A stretch of 5,473 nucleotides of DNA, from assembly GCA_016463385.1 (NCBI GenBank), contig JAEMRL010000197.1, positions 1-5,473 of the forward strand. Reading direction: 5' to 3'. The notes below the pieces were generated by a model. It had not been told where the DNA came from, did not search any database, and was given only the letters and a program-made list of their open reading frames with translations. Positions 4,472 to 5,473 of this stretch are shown piece after piece. The first letter of the stretch is position 1; every line of letters begins with the position of its first letter. The DNA comes from Thermoleophilia bacterium (GTDB lineage: Bacteria; Actinomycetota; Thermoleophilia; Miltoncostaeales; Miltoncostaeaceae). The position numbers and the translations under genes were made by a program.

Positions 4472-5473
4472 TCAGATCGGCCCGTGCGCCACCGGTTCCG
4501 GGGTCTCCTCGGCGACGTCCACCATGCGGCGCGTCAGCGGCGCCGCCAGCAGGCCGTGGAGGATGATCGAGATGGAGACCACGACCACCACGATCCACAC
4601 GATGCGGGTTCCCTCACCGGCCGCGAGGAGGCCGGAGCCGAAGGCCGCGGTCGCGTAGTAGATCGAGCCGATCCCGCGGATCCCGAAGATGCCGGCGTAC
4701 AGGCGCTCGCGTCCGGCCAGGGCCGATCCGCGCAGGCCGACCATGGTCGCGAGCGGCCGGATCACCAGGATGAGCGCGAGCGCGATGACCACGGCCTCCC
4801 AGCCGGCCTCGCCCAGGCCGTCGAGCGTCAGCAGGCTGCCGAGCAGCAGGATCATGGTCAGCTCGAGACCTCGCTCGAGGGCCTCGGCACCGGCGTGGAC
4901 GCCCTCGTTGTAGGCGTGGTCGCGCTCGTAGCGGCGGAAGGCGATGCCACCGGCGAAGGCGGCCAGGAAGCCGTAGGCGCCGGCGATCTCGGCGATCCCG
5001 TAGATCGCCAGCACGGCGCCCACCGCCGCCCAGCCGTCGAGCCCGGTCGCCAGGAGCCCGCGATCGCGCAGGCGCACCGCGGCGGCCGCGATGCCCCATC
5101 CCACCACCGCGCCGATCCCGATGCCGGCGCCGATGGCGTAGAGAACGTCAGCGGCGAACCACTCGGCGTACGCCGACGCCCCGCCACCGGAGGCGACCAC
5201 CAAGCCGAGGAAGACGAAGGGGAACGCGAGACCGTCGTTGAGTCCCGCCTCCGATGTGAGGGCGAACGCCGGCTCGCTGCGGTCGCCCTCGCCGGGCGCG
5301 AGGACCCCGAGATCGCCGGCGAGCACCGGATCGGTGGGGGCGAGGGCCGCCGCGAGCACGATCGCGCCGCCGATCGACAGGCCCGCCTCCCACACGCCGA
5401 GCAGGGCGACGCCGGCGATGCTGATCGGCATCACCACGCCGAGCAGGAGCACCGTCGAGCGCCACTCCCGCAG
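4472..5473 (-). CDS. CPA1-type cation/proton antiporter, C-terminal 333 residues (5' truncated by window edge)
   Basis: An integral membrane protein that should exchange protons for Na+ or another monovalent cation across the cytoplasmic membrane. The frame is open through the right edge. The first visible residues read LREWRSTVLLLG, which is mid-protein sequence for this family, so the true start lies outside and the GTG at 5450-5452 is internal. Visible hallmarks, numbered from the first visible residue, are APTDPVLA (45-52) and EAGLNDGLAFPF (75-86), which holds the Asn79-Asp80 pair typical of electroneutral CPA1 exchangers. A late RGIGSIYY motif comes next, then a very hydrophobic VVVVVSISIILHG helix and a short polar tail ending at TGA 4472-4474. 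Many Gly/Ala-rich hydrophobic stretches between these motifs fit a multi-pass transporter. The next gene starts 108 bases downstream beyond a hairpin, so it is probably a separate transcription unit. The family call is strong; the ion carried cannot be read from the sequence. Confidence 0.93.
   Translation of the reverse strand: MREWRSTVLLLGVVMPISIAGVALLGVWEAGLSIGGAIVLAAALAPTDPVLAGDLGVLAPGEGDRSEPAFALTSEAGLNDGLAFPFVFLGLVVASGGGASAYAEWFAADVLYAIGAGIGIGAVVGWGIAAAAVRLRDRGLLATGLDGWAAVGAVLAIYGIAEIAGAYGFLAAFAGGIAFRRYERDHAYNEGVHAGAEALERGLELTMILLLGSLLTLDGLGEAGWEAVVIALALILVIRPLATMVGLRGSALAGRERLYAGIFGIRGIGSIYYATAAFGSGLLAAGEGTRIVWIVVVVVSISIILHGLLAAPLTRRMVDVAEETPEPVAHGPI

Overview
The window has very high G+C (around 70% or more by eye). 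Every gene I can support lies on the minus strand, so transcription runs from the right edge to the left. The gene families (Holin-X, DUF3618, SRPBCC joined to a PRC barrel, DUF1990-like) and the Arg/Ala/Gly/Asp-rich proteins suggest a chromosomal segment from a high-GC actinomycete. Thermoleophilia/Solirubrobacterales-type bacteria fit well, but this placement is inference. I see no rRNA, tRNA, CRISPR array, insertion sequence or phage structural gene. The only gene-free stretches are about 108 and 116 bases long. The many long plus-strand open frames are antisense shadows typical of GC-rich DNA.

Layout in the direction of transcription: (1) 5473-4472, the C-terminal 333 residues of a CPA1-type cation/proton antiporter whose start lies beyond the right edge. 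Its stop codon is followed at once by a bulged GC hairpin. (2) 4363-3404, a two-domain protein with an N-terminal SRPBCC (START/Bet v1-like) fold and a C-terminal PRC-barrel. (3) 3400-3179, a 73-residue, strongly acidic, probably disordered protein. (4) 3150-2647, a 167-residue protein with one C-terminal membrane anchor. (5) 2654-2211, a Holin-X/DUF1469 (YqjE-like) protein with two membrane helices. (6) 2221-1466, a DUF3618 protein with a long helical repeat region and one membrane helix. Genes 2 to 6 are tightly packed, and 4-5 and 5-6 overlap by 8 and 11 bases, so they look like one operon. A perfect 14-bp inverted repeat then separates this unit from (7) 1349-921, an unrecognised helical protein of 142 residues, whose stop overlaps the start (ATGA) of (8) 924-1, a DUF1990-like protein that runs off the left edge.

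Working together (inference): genes 4-6 resemble, in membrane topology and gene pairing, the proteobacterial yqjD/yqjE-type envelope and stationary-phase stress module. A ligand-binding-fold protein with a PRC barrel precedes them, and a cation/proton antiporter lies beside them. Two sites of the form GTNN-N14-GGGTAC, resembling actinobacterial general-stress sigma factor promoters, lie upstream of gene 2 and upstream of gene 4, which would fit stress control. The least explained features are a perfect 34-bp palindrome inside the DUF3618 gene, an 18-residue repeat in the same protein, and the unknown 142-residue protein coupled to the DUF1990-like protein.
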